NCBI RefSeq assembly: GCF_040869045.1
Contig: NW_027137025.1
Span: 186,001 to 250,000 of the forward strand
Source: Eurosta solidaginis
Lineage: Eukaryota > Arthropoda > Insecta > Diptera > Tephritidae
DNA: 64,000 nt
Direction: 5' to 3'
Part shown: positions 22,535-34,723 of the stretch, piece after piece
How the letters are laid out: the number at the start of each line of letters is the position of its first letter
How positions within the stretch are numbered: the first letter of the stretch is position 1
Translations under genes and position numbers: made by a program
The notes under the pieces: generated by a model
Seen by the model: the letters and a program-made list of their open reading frames with translations, nothing else
Told to the model about the DNA's origin: nothing
The model's database searches: none

Positions 22535-25313
22535 AAAGGTTAGCATGTTTAAAATACGTAAGTCGTTTTGTTCATCATATTTAAGTAGATAACTCATCAG
22601 TTGTTTGCATCAGAGCGATAATTTTTGAGATAGTTATTAAAACTGTTTAAAGGTTGTCAAACGTTGTTTCTCGTTGTATATCCTTTAATTCTAGAGTTAA
22701 ATTGATAAATAACGTGTACGAATTTGTTTAACGCATTTGTTTTGGTTACTCGACGTCTCCGTTCTCGTGTAGCCTACATATTGCGTTTTTTTTTTAATTT
22801 GCTTACCGGGCTAAAGGTTAGCATGTTTAAAATACGTAAGTCGTTTTGTTCATCATATTTAAGTAGATAACTCATCAGTTGTTTGCATCAGAGCGATAAT
22901 TTTTGAGATAGTTATTAAAACTGTTTAAAGGTTGTCAAACGTTGTTTCTCGTTGTATATCCTTTAATTCTAGAGTTAAATTGATAAATAACGTGTACGAA
23001 TTTGTTTAACGCATTTGTTTTGGTTACTCGACGTCTCCGTTCTCGTGTAGCCTACATATTGCGTTTTTTTTTTAATTTGCTTACCGGGCTAAAGGTTAGC
23101 ATGTTTAAAATACGTAAGTCGTTTTGTTCATCAAATTTAAGTAGATAACTCATCAGTTGTTTGCATCAGAGCGATAATTTTTGAGATAGTTATTAAAACT
23201 GTTTAAAGGTTGTCAAACGTTGTTTCTCGTTGTATATCCTTTAATTCTAGAGTTAAATTGATAAATAACGTGTACGAATTTGTTTAACGCATTTGTTTTG
23301 GTTACTCGACGTCTCCGTTCTCGTGTAGCCTACATATTGCGTTTTTTTTTTTAATTTGCTTACCGGGCTAAAGGTTAGCATGTTTAAAATACGTAAGTCG
23401 TTTTGTTCATCAAATTTAAGTAGATAACTCATCAGTTGTTTGCATCAGAGCGATAATTTTTGAGATAGTTATTAAAACTGTTTAAAGGTTGTCAAACGTT
23501 GTTTCTCGTTGTATATCCTTTAATTCTAGAGTTAAATTGATAAATAACGTGTACGAATTTGTTTAACGCATTTGTTTTGGTTACTCGACGTCTCCGTTCT
23601 CGTGTAGCCTACATACTGCGTTTTTTTTTAATTTGCTTACCGGGCTAAAGGTTAGCATGCTTAAAATACGTAAGTCGTTTTGTTCAACAAATTTAAGTAG
23701 ATAACTCATCAGTTGTTTGCATCAGAGCGACAATTTTTGAGATAGTTATTAAAACTGTTTAAAGGTTGTCAAACGTTGTTTCTCGTTGTATATCCTTTAA
23801 TTCTAGAGTTAAATTGATAAATAACGTGTACGAATTTGTTTAACGCATTTGTTTTGGTTACTCGACGTCTCCGTTCTCGTGTAGCCTACATATTGCGTTT
23901 TTTTTTTAATTTGCTTACCGGGCTAAAGGTTAGCATGTTTAAAATACGTAAGTCGTTTTGTTCATCATATTTAAGTAGATAACTCATCAGTTGTTTGCAT
24001 CACAGCGATAATTTTTGAGATAGTTATTAAAACTGTTTAAAGGTTGTCAAACGTTGTTTCTCGTTGTATATCCTTTAATTCTAGAGTTAAATTGATAAAT
24101 AACGTATACGAATTTGTTTAACGCATTTGGTTTGGTTACTCGACGTCTCCGTTCTCGTGTAGCCTACATATTGCGTTTTTTTTTTTAATTTGCTTACCGG
24201 GGTAAAGGTTAGCATGTTTAAAATACGTAAGTCGTTTTGTTCATCAAATTTAAGTAGATAACTCATCAGTTGTTTGCATCAGAGCGATAATTTTTGAGAT
24301 AGTTATTAAAACTGTTTAAAGGTTGTCAAACGTTGTTTCTCGTTGTATATCCTTTAATTCTAGAGTTAAATTGATAAATAACGTGTACGAATTTGTTTAA
24401 CGCATTTGTTTTGGTTACTCGACGTCTCCGTTCTCGTGTAGCCTACATATTGCGTTTTTTTTTTAATTTGCTTACCGGGCTAAAGGTTAGCATGTTTAAA
24501 ATACGTAAGTCGTTTTGTTCATCATAGTTAAGTAGATAACTCATCAGTTGTTTGCATCAGAGCGATAATTTTTGAGATAGTTATTAAAACTGTTTAAAGG
24601 TTGTCAAACGTTGTTTCTCGTTGTATATCCTTTAATTCTAGAGTTAAATTGATAAATAACGTGTACGAATTTGTTAACGCATTTGTTTTGGTTACTCGAC
24701 GTCTCCGTTCTCGTGTAGCCTACATATTGCGTTTTTTTTTTAATTTGCTTACCGGGCTAAAGGTTAGCATGTTTAAAATACGTAAGTAGTTTTGTTCATC
24801 ATATTTAAGTAGATAACTCATCAGTTGTTTGCATCAGAGCGATAATTTTTGAGATAGTTATTAAAACTGTTTAAAGGTTGTCAAACGTTGTTTCTCGTTG
24901 TATATCCTTTAATTCTAGAGTTATATTGATAAATAACGTGTACGAATTTGTTTAACGCATTTGTATTGGTTACTCGACGTCTCCGTTCTCGTGTAGCCTA
25001 CATATTGCGTTTTTTTTTAATTTGCTTACCGGGCTAAAGGTTAGCATGCTTAAAATATGTAAGTCGTTTTGTTCAACAAATTTAAGTAGATAACTCATCA
25101 GTTGTTTGCATCAGAGCGATAATTTTTGAGATAGTTATTAAAACTGTTTAAAGGTTGTCAAACGTTGTTTCTCGTTGTATATCCTTTAATTCTAGAGTTA
25201 AATCGATAAATAACGTGTACGAATTTGTTTAACGCATTTGTTTTGGTTACTCGACGTCTCCGTTCTCGTGTAGCCTACATATTGCGTTTTTTTTTTAATT
25301 TGCTTACCGGGCT
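22535..25313 (+). repeat. 10-mer HOR, copy 1 (about 2.78 kb)
   Basis: Ten monomers recur at 25314-28095. Paired markers are CATACTGCG (23613 and 26391), GTATACG (24104 and 26882), GGGGTAAAGG, CATAGTTAAG, AGTAGTTTTG with GTTATATT and GTATTGG, and AATATGTAAG (near 25053 and 27833). Offsets are 2,778-2,781 bp. The second half resembles the block at 11.96-12.5 kb. Confidence 0.88.
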
Positions 25314-28095
25314 AAAGGTTAGCATGTTTAAAATACGTAAGTCGTTTTGTTCATCATATTTAAGTAGATAACTCATCAGTTGTTTGCATCAGAGCGATAA
25401 TTTTTGAGATAGTTATTAAAACTGTTTAAAGGTTGTCAAACGTTGTTTCTCGTTGTATATCCTTTAATTCTAGAGTTAAATTGATAAATAACGTGTACGA
25501 ATTTGTTTAACGCATTTGTTTTGGTTACTCGACGTCTCCGTTCTCGTGTAGCCTACATATTGCGTTTTTTTTTTAATTTGCTTACCGGGCTAAAGGTTAG
25601 CATGTTTAAAATACGTAAGTCGTTTTGTTCATCATATTTAAGTAGATAACTCATCAGTTGTTTGCATCAGAGCGATAATTTTTGAGATAGTTATTAAAAC
25701 TGTTTAAAGGTTGTCAAACGTTGTTTCTCGTTGTATATCCTTTAATTCTAGAGTTAAATTGATAAATAACGTGTACGAATTTGTTTAACGCATTTGTTTT
25801 GGTTACTCGACGTCTCCGTTCTCGTGTAGCCTACATATTGCGTTTTTTTTTTAATTTGCGTACCGGGCTAAAGGTTAGCATGTTTAAAATACGTAAGTCG
25901 TTTTGTTCATCAAATTTAAGTAGATAACTCATCAGTTGTTTGCATCAGAGCGATAATTTTTGAGATAGTTATTAAAACTGTTTAAAGGTTGTCAAACGTT
26001 GTTTCTCGTTGTATATCCTTTAATTCTAGAGTTAAATTGATAAATAACGTGTACGAATTTGTTTAACGCATTTGTTTTGGTTACTCGACGTCTCCGTTCT
26101 CGTGTAGCCTACATATTGCGTTTTTTTTTTAATTTGCTTACCGGGCTAAAGGTTTGCATGTTTAAAATACGTAAGTCGTTTTGTTCATCAAATTTAAGTA
26201 GATAACTCATCAGTTGTTTGCATCAGAGCGATAATTTTTGAGATAGTTATTAAAACTGTTTAAAGGTTGTCAAACGTTGTTTCTCGTTGTATATCCTTTA
26301 ATTCTAGAGTTAAATTGATAAATAACGTGTACGAATTTGTTTAACGCATTTGTTTTGGTTACTCGACGTCTCCGTTCTCGTGTAGCCTACATACTGCGTT
26401 TTTTTTTAATTTGCTTACCGGGCTAAAGGTTAGCATGCTTAAAATACGTAAGTCGTTTTGTTCAACAAATTTAAGTAGATAACTCATCAGTTGTTTGCAT
26501 CAGAGCGACAATTTTTGAGATAGTTATTAAAACTGTTTAAAGGTTGTCAAACGTTGTTTCTCGTTGTATATCCTTTAATTCTAAAGTTAAATTGATAAAT
26601 AACGTGTACGAATTTGTTTAACGCATTTGTTTTGGTTACTCGACGTCTCCGTTCTCGTGTAGCCTACATATTGCGTTTTTTTTTTAATTTGCTTACCGGG
26701 CTAAAGGTTAGCATGTTTAAAATACGTAAGTCGTTTTGTTCATCATATTTAAGTAGATAACTCATCAGTTGTTTGCATCAGAGCGATAATTTTTGAGATA
26801 GTTATTAAAACTGTTTAAAGGTTGTCAAACGTTGTTTCTCGTTGTATATCCTTTAATTCTAGAGTTAAATTGATAAATAACGTATACGAATTTGTTTAAC
26901 GCATTTGGTTTGGTTACTCGACGTCTCCGTTCTCGTGTAGCCTACATATTGCGTTTTTTTTTTAATTTGCTTACCGGGGTAAAGGTTAGCATGTTTAAAA
27001 TACGTAAGTCGTTTTGTTCATCAAATTTAAGTAGATAACTCATCAGTTGTTTGCATCAGAGCGATAATTTTTGAGATAGTTATTAAAACTGTTTAAAGGT
27101 TGTCAAACGTTGTTTCTCGTTGTATATCCTTTAATTCTAGAGTTAAATTGATAAATAACGTGTACGAATTTGTTTAACGCATTTGTTTTGGTTACTCGAC
27201 GTCTCCGTTCTCGTGTAGCCTACATATTGGGTTTTTTTTTTTAATTTGCTTACCGGGCTAAAGGTTAGCATGTTTAAAATACGTAAGTCGTTTTGTTCAT
27301 CATAGTTAAGTAGATAACTCATCAGTTGTTTGCATCAGAGCGATAATTTTTGAGATAGTTATTAAAACTGTTTAAAGGTTGTCAAACGTTGTTTCTCGTT
27401 GTATATCCTTTAATTCTAGAGTTAAATTGATAAATAACGTGTACGAATTTGTTTAACGCATTTGTTTTGGTTACTCGACGTCTCCGTTCTCGTGTAGCCT
27501 ACATATTGCGTTTTTTTTTTTAATTTGCTTACCGGGCTAAAGGTTAGCATGTTTAAAATACGTAAGTAGTTTTGTTCATCATATTTAAGTAGATAACTCA
27601 TCAGTTGTTTGCATCAGAGCGATAATTTTTGAGATAGTTATTAAAACTGTTTAAAGGTTGTCAAACGTTGTTTCTCGTTGTATATCCTTTAATTCTAGAG
27701 TTATATTGATAAATAACGTGTACGAATTTGTTTAACGCATTTGTATTGGTTACTCGACGTCTCCGTTCTCGTGTAGCCTACATATTGCGTTTTTTTTTTA
27801 ATTTGCTTACCGGGCTAAAGGTTAGCATGCTTAAAATATGTAAGTCGTTTTGTTCAACAAATTTAAGTAGATAACTCATCAGTTGTTTGCATCAGAGCGA
27901 TAATTTTTGAGATAGTTATTAAAACTGTTTAAAGGTTGTCAAACGTTGTTTCTCGTTGTATATCCTTTAATTCTAGGTTTAAATTGATAAATAACGTGTA
28001 CGAATTTGTTTAACGCATTTGTTTTGGTTACTCGACGTCTCCGTTCTCGTGTAGCCTACATATTGCGTTTTTTTTTTTAATTTGCTTACCGGGCT
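25314..28095 (+). repeat. 10-mer HOR, copy 2 (about 2.78 kb)
   Basis: This copies 22535-25313 in the same monomer order. Copy-specific changes include TTGCGTACC (near 25858), GGTTTGCATG (near 26152), ATTGGGTTT (near 27228) and CTAGGTTTAAA (near 27974). A GTTAACGC single-base deletion near 24674 is present only in copy 1. The next monomer (28096) does not continue the pattern. Confidence 0.88.
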
Positions 28096-31000
28096 AAAGG
28101 TTAGCATGTTTAAAATACGTAAGTCGTTTTGTTCATCAAATTTAAGTAGATAACTCATCAGTTGTTTGCATCAGAGCGACAATTTTTGAGATAGTTATTA
28201 AAACTGTTTGAAGGTTGTCAAACGTTGTTTCTCGTTGTATATCCTTTAATTCTAGAGTTAAATTGAAAAATAACGTGTACGAATTTGTTTAACGCATTTG
28301 TTTTGGTTACTCGACGTCTCCGTTCTCGTGTAGCCTACATATTGCGTTTTTTTTTAAATTTGCTTACCGGGCTAAAGGTTAGCATGTTTAAAATACGTAA
28401 GTCGTTTTGTTCATCAAATTTAAGTAGATAACTCATCAGTTGTTTGCATCAGAGCGATAATTTTTGAGATAGTTATTAAAACTGTTTAAAGGTTGTCAAA
28501 CGTTGTTTCTCGTTGTATATCCTTTAATTCTAGAGTTAAATTGATAAATAACGTGTACGAATTTGTTTAACGCATTTGTTTTGGTTACTCGACGTCTCCG
28601 TTCTCGTGTAGCCTACATATTGCGTTTTTTTTTTAATTTGCTTACCGGGCTAAAGGTTAGCATGTTTAAAATACGTAAGTCGTTCAGTTGTTTGCATCAG
28701 AGCGACAATTTTTGAGATAGTTATTAAAACTGTTTAAAGGTTGTCAAACGTTGTTTCTCGTTGTATATCCTTTAATTCTAGAGTTAAATTGATAAATAAC
28801 GTGTACGAATTTGTTTAACGCATTTGTTTTGGTTACTCGACGTCTCCGTTCTCGTGTGGCCTACATATTGCGTTTTTTTTTTAATTTGCTTACCGGGCTA
28901 AAGGTTAGCATGTTTAAAATACGTAAGTCGTTTTGTTCAACAAATTTAAGTAGATAACTCATCAGTTGTTTGCATCAGAGCGACAATTTTTGAGATAGTT
29001 ATTAAAACTGTTTAAAGGTTGTCAAACGTTGTTTCTCGTTGTATATCCTTTAATTCTAGAGTAAAATTGATAAATAACGTGTACGAATTTGTTTAACGCA
29101 TTTGTTTTGGTTACTCGACGTCTCCGTTCTCGTGTAGCCTACATATTGCGTTTTTTTTAAATTTGCTTACCGGGCTAAAGGTTAGCATGTTTAAAATACG
29201 TAAGTCGTTTTGTTCATCATATTTAAGTAGATAACTCATCAGTTGTTTGCATCAGAGCGATAATTTTTGAGATAGTTATTAAAACTGTTTAAAGGTTGTC
29301 AAACGTTGTTTCTCGTTGTATATCCTTTAATTCTAGAGTTAAATTGATAAATAACGTGTACGAATTTGTTTAACGCATTTGTTTTGGTTACTCGACGTCT
29401 CCGTTCTCGTGTAGCCTACATATTGCGTTTTTTTTTTAAATTTGCTTACCGGGCTAAAGGTTAGCATGTTTAAAATACGTAAGTCGTTTTGTTCATCAAA
29501 TTTAAGTAGATAACTCATCAGTTGTTTGCATCAGAGCGATAATTTTTGAGATAGTTATTAAAACTGTTTAAAGGTTGTCAAACGTTCTTTCTCGTTGTAT
29601 ATCCTTTAATTCTAGAGTTAAATTGATAAATAACGTGTACGAATTTGTTTAACGCATTTGGTTTGGTTACTCGACGTCTCCGTTCTCGTGTAGCCTACAT
29701 ATTGCGTTTTTTTTTTAATTTGCTTACCGGGCTAAAGGTTAGCATGCTTAAAATACGTAAGTCGTTTTGTTCAACAAATTTAAGTAGATAACTCATCAGT
29801 TGTTTGCATCAGAGCGACAATTTTTGAGATAGTTATTAAAACTGTTTAAAGGTTGTCAAACGTTGTTTCTCGTTGTATATCCTTTAACTCTAGACTTAAA
29901 TTGATAAATAACGTGTACGAATTTGTTTAACGCATTTGTTTTGGTTACTCGACGTCTCCGTTCTCGTGTAGCCTACATATTGCGTTTTTTTTTAATTTGC
30001 TTACCGGGCTAAAGGTTAGCATGTTTAAAATACGTAAGTCGTTTTGTTCATCATATTTAAGTAGATAACTCATCAGTTGTTTGCATCAGAGCGATTATTT
30101 TTGAGATAGTTATTAAAACTGTTTAAAGGTTGTCAAACGTTGTTTCTCGTTGTATATCCTTTAATTCTAGAGTTAAATTGATAAATAACGTGTACGAATT
30201 TGTTTAACGCATTTGGTTTGGTTACTCGACGTCTCCGTTCTCGTGTAGCCTACATATTGCGTTTTTTTTTTAATTTGCTTACCGGGCTAAAGGTTAGCAT
30301 GTTTAAAATACGTAAGTCGGTTTGTTCATCAAATTTAAGTAGATAACTCATCAGTTGTTTGCATCAGAGCGATAATTTTTGAGATAGTTATTAAAACTGT
30401 TTAAAGGTTGTCAAACGTTGTTTCTCGTTGTATATCCTTTAATTCTATAGTTAAATTGATAAATAACGTGTACGAATTTGTTTAACGCATTTGTTTTGGT
30501 TACTCGACGTCTCCGTTCTCGTGTAGCCTACATATTGCGTTTTTTTTTTAATTTGCTTACCGGGCTAAAGGTTAGCATGTTTAAAATACGTAAGTCGTTT
30601 TGTTCATCATATTTAAGTAGATAACTCATCAGTTGTTTGCATCAGAGCGATAATTTTTGAGATAGTTATTAAAACTGTTTAAAGGTTGTCAAACGTTGTT
30701 TCTCGTTGTATATCCTTTAATTCTAGAGTTAAATTGATAAATAACGTGTACGAATTTGTTTAACGCATTTGTTTTGGTTACTCGACGTCTCCGTTCTCGT
30801 GTAGCCCACATATTGCGTTTTTTTTTAAATTTGCTTACCGGGCTAAAGGTTAGCATGTTTAAAATACGTAAGTCGTTTTGTTCATCATATTTAAGTAGAT
30901 AACTCATCAGTTGTTTGCATCAGAGCGATAATTTTTGAGATAGTTATTAAAACTGTTTAAAGGTTGTCAAACGTTGTTTCTCGTTGTATATCCTTTAATT

Positions 31001-31400
31001 CTAGAGTTAAATTGATAAATAACGTGTACGAATTTGTTTAACGCATTTGTTTTGGTTACTCGACGTCTCCGTTCTCGTGTAGCCTACATATTACGTTTTT
31101 TTTTTAATTTGCTTACCGGGCTAAAGGTTAGCATGTTTAAAATACGTAAGTAGTTTTGTTCATCATATTTAAGTAGATAACTCATCAGTTGTTTGCATCA
31201 GAGCGATAATTTTTGAGATAGTTATTAAAACTGTTTAAAGGTTGTCAAACGTTGTTTCTCGTTGTATATCCTTTAATTCTAGAGTTATATTGATAAATAA
31301 CGTGTACGAATTTGTTTAACGCATTTGTTTTGGTTACTCGACGTCTCCGTTCTCGTGTAGCCTACATATTGCGTTTTTTTTTTAATTTGCCTACCGGGCT
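28096..31400 (+). repeat. Array segment without a visible short HOR
   Basis: This segment holds about 12 monomers of mixed type with many private changes, such as GAAAAATAAC near 28266, GTGTGGCC near 28856, GCGATTATTT near 30092, CTATAGTT near 30447 and ATATTACG near 31090. It separates the 10-mer block from the 12-mer block. It contains the 30-bp deletion monomer at 28652. I saw no second copy of this order elsewhere in the window. Confidence 0.65.
28652..28899 (+). repeat. Monomer with a 30-bp internal deletion (248 bp)
   Basis: The sequence jumps from GTCGTT (ending at 28684) to CAGTTGTTTGC, removing monomer positions 34-63. The missing bases include the diagnostic A/B/C site, so subtype cannot be read there; GACAAT downstream suggests a type C or C-like origin. 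The next start is only 248 bp away, confirming the size. It occurs once. Confidence 0.93.
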
Positions 31401-34400
31401 AAAGGTTAGCATGCTTAAAATACGTAAGTCGTTTTGTTCAACAAATTTAAGTAGATAACTCATCAGTTGTTTGCATCAGAGCGATAATTTTTGAGATAGT
31501 TATTAAAACTGTTTAAAGGTTGTCAAAAGTTGTTTCTCGTTGTATATCCTTTAATTCTAGAGTTAAATTGATAAATAACGTGTACGAATTTGTTTAACGC
31601 ATTTGTTTTGGTTACTCGACGTCTCCGTTCTCGTGTAGCCTACATATTCCGTTTTTTTTTTAATTTGCTTACCGGGCTAAAGGCTAGCATGTTTAAAATA
31701 CGTAAGTCGTTTTGTTCATCATATTTAAGTAGATAACTCATCAGTTGTTTGCATCAGAGCGATAATTTTTGAGATAGTTATTAAAACTGTTTAAAGGTTG
31801 TCAAACGTTGTTTCTCGTTGTATATCCTTTAATTCTAGAGTTAAATTGATAAATAACGTGTACGAATTTGTTTAACGCATTTGGTTTGGTTACTCGACGT
31901 CTCCGTTCTCGTGTAGCCTACATATTGCGTTTTTTTTTTAATTTGCTTACCGGGCTAAAGGTTAGCATGTTTAAAAGACGTAAGTCGTTTTGTTCATCAA
32001 ATTTAAGTAGATAACTCATCAGTTGTTTGCATCAGAGCGATAATTTTTGAGATAGTTATTAAAACTGTTTAAAGGTTGTCAAACGTTGTTTCTCGTTGTA
32101 TATCCTTTAATTCTAGAGTTAAATTGATAAATAAAGTGTACGAATTTGTTTAACGCATTTGTTTTGGTTACTCGACGTCACCGTTCTCGTGTAGCCTACA
32201 TATTGCGTTTTTTTTTTAATTTGCTTACCGGGCTAAAGGTTAGCATGTTTAAAATACGTAAGTCGTTTTGTTTATCATATTTAAGTAGATAACTCATCAG
32301 TTGTTTGCATCAGAGCGATAATTTTTGAGATAGTTATTAAAACTGTTTAAAGGTTGTCAAACGTTGTTTCTCGTTGTATATCGTTTAATTCTAGAGTTAA
32401 ATTGATAAATAACGTGTACGAATTTGTTTAACGCATTTGTTTTGGTTACTCGACGTCTCCGTTCTCGTGTAGCCTACATATTGCGTTTTTTTTTAATTTG
32501 CTTACCGGGCTAAAGGTTAGCATGTTTAAAATACGTAAGTCGTTTTGTTCATCAAATTTAAGTAGATAACTCATCAGTTGTTTGCATCAGAGCGATAATT
32601 TTTGAGATAGTTATTAAAACTGTTTAAAGGTTGTCAAACGTTGTTTCTCGTTGTATATCCTTTAATTCTAGAGTTAAAATGATAAATAACGTGTACGAAT
32701 TTGGTTAACGCATTTGTGTTGGTTACTCGACGTCTCCGTTCTCGTGTAGCCTACATATTGCGTTTTTTTTTAATTTGCTTACCGTGCTAAAGGTTAGCAT
32801 GTTTAAAATACGTAAGTCGTTTTGTTCAACAAATTTAAGTAGATAACTCATCAGTTGTTTGCATCAGAGCGACAATTTTTGAGATAGTTATTAAAACTGT
32901 TTAAAGGTTGTCAAACGTTGTTTCTCGTTGTATATCCTTTAATTCTAGAGTTAAATTGATAAATAACATGTACGAATTTGTTTAACGCATTTGTTTTGGT
33001 TACTCGACGTCTCCGTTCTCGTGTAGCCTACATATTGCGTTTTTTTTTTAATTTGCTTACCGGGCTAAAGGTTAGCATGTTTAAAATACGTAAGTCGTTT
33101 TGTTCATCAAATTTAAGTAGATAACTCATCAGTTGTTTGCATCAGAGCGACAATTTTTGAGATAGTTATTAAAACTGTTTAAAGGTTGTCAAACGTTGTT
33201 TCTCGTTGTATATCCTTTAATTCTAGAGTAAAATTGACAAATAACGTGTACGAATTTGTTTAACGCATTTGTTTTGGTTACTCGACGTCTCCGTTCTCGT
33301 GTAGCCTACATATTGCGTTTTTTTTTAAATTTGCTTACCGGGCTAAAGGTTAGCATGTTTAAAATACGTAAGTCGTTTTGTTCATCATATTTAAGTAGAT
33401 AACTCATCAGTTGTTTGCATCAGAGCGATAATTTTTGAGATAGTTATTAAAACTGTTTAAAGGTTGTCAAACGTTGTTTCTCGTTGTATATCCTTTAATT
33501 CTAGAGTTAAATTGATAAATAACGTGTACGAATTTGTTTAACGCATTTGTTTTGGTTACTCGACGTCTCCGTTCTCGTGTAGCCTACATATTGCGTTTTT
33601 TTTTTTAATTTGCTTACCGGGCTAAAGGTTAGCATGTTTAAAATACGTAAGTCGTTTTGTTCATCAAATTTAAGTAGATAACTCATCAGTTGTTTGCATC
33701 AGAGCGATAATTTTTGAGATAGTTATTAAAACTGTTTAAAGGTTGTCAAACGTTGTTTCTCGTTGTATATCCTTTAATTCTAGAGTTAAATTGATAAATA
33801 ACGTGTACGAATTTGTTTAACGCATTTGTTTTGGTTACTCGACGTCTCCGTTCTCGTGTAGCCTACATATTGCGTTTTTTTTTTAATTTGCTTACCGGGC
33901 TAAAGGTTAGCATGCCTAAAATACGTAAGTCGTTTTGTTCAACAAATTTAAGTAGATAACTCATCAGTTGTTTGCATCAGAGCGACAATTTTTGAGATAG
34001 TTATTAAAACTGTTTAAAGGTTGTCAAACGTTGTTTCTCGTTGTATATCCTTTAATTCTAGAGTTAAATTGATAAATAACGTGTACGAATTTGTTTAACG
34101 CATTTGTTTTGGTTACTCGACGTCTCCGTTCTCGTGTAGCCTACATATTGCGTTTTTTTTTTAATTTGCTTACCGGACTAAAGGTTAGCATTTTTAAAAT
34201 ACGTAAGTCGTTTTGTTCATCATATTTAAGTAGATAACTCATCAGTTGTTTGCATCAGAGCGATAATTTTTGAGATAGTTATTAAAACTGTAAACGTTGT
34301 TTCTCGTTGTATATCCTTTAATTCTAGAGTTATATTGATAAATAACGTGTACGAATTTGTTTAACGCATTTGTTTTGGTTACTCGACGTCTCCGTTCTCG

Positions 34401-34723
34401 TGTAGCCTACATATTGCGTTTTTTTTTTAATTTGCTTACCGGGCTAAAGGTTAGCATGCTTAAAATACGTAAGTCGTTTTGTTCAACAAATTTAAGTAGA
34501 TAACTCATCAGTTGTTTGCATCAGAGCGACAATTTTTGAGATAGTTATTAAAACTGTTTAAAGGTTGTCAAACGTTGTTTCTCGTTGTATATCCTTTAAT
34601 TCTAGAGTTATATTGATAAATAACGTGTACGAATTTGTTTAACGCATTTGTTTTGGTTACTCGACGTCTCCGTTCTCGTGTAGCCTACATATTGCGTTTT
34701 TTTTTTAATTTGCTTACCGGGCT
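31401..34723 (+). repeat. 12-mer HOR, copy 1 (3,323 bp)
   Basis: Markers in order are: type C with CAAAAGTTG and ATATTCCG, AAAGGCTAGC (31680), ATAAAGTG with CGTCACC (32176), GTTTATCATAT, GGTTAACG with TGTGTTGG and CCGTGCT, AACATGTACG, GTAAAATTGACAA, plain B and A monomers, a type C, the 12-bp deletion monomer (34180), and a type C with GTTATATT. Paired markers in copy 2 lie 3,323-3,324 bp away. Confidence 0.92.
34180..34445 (+). repeat. 12-bp deletion monomer, occurrence 1 (266 bp)
   Basis: AACTGTAAACG replaces the normal AACTGTTTAAAGG...CAAACG, removing monomer positions 113-124. It also has GCATTTTTAAA at the start and GTTATATT. The preceding junction reads CCGGACTAAAGG. Confidence 0.95.

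Noticed and set aside
28652..28899. Short monomer as a mobile-element excision scar
   Set aside because: The 30-bp loss has no terminal inverted repeats or duplicated flanks; a simple deletion is sufficient.
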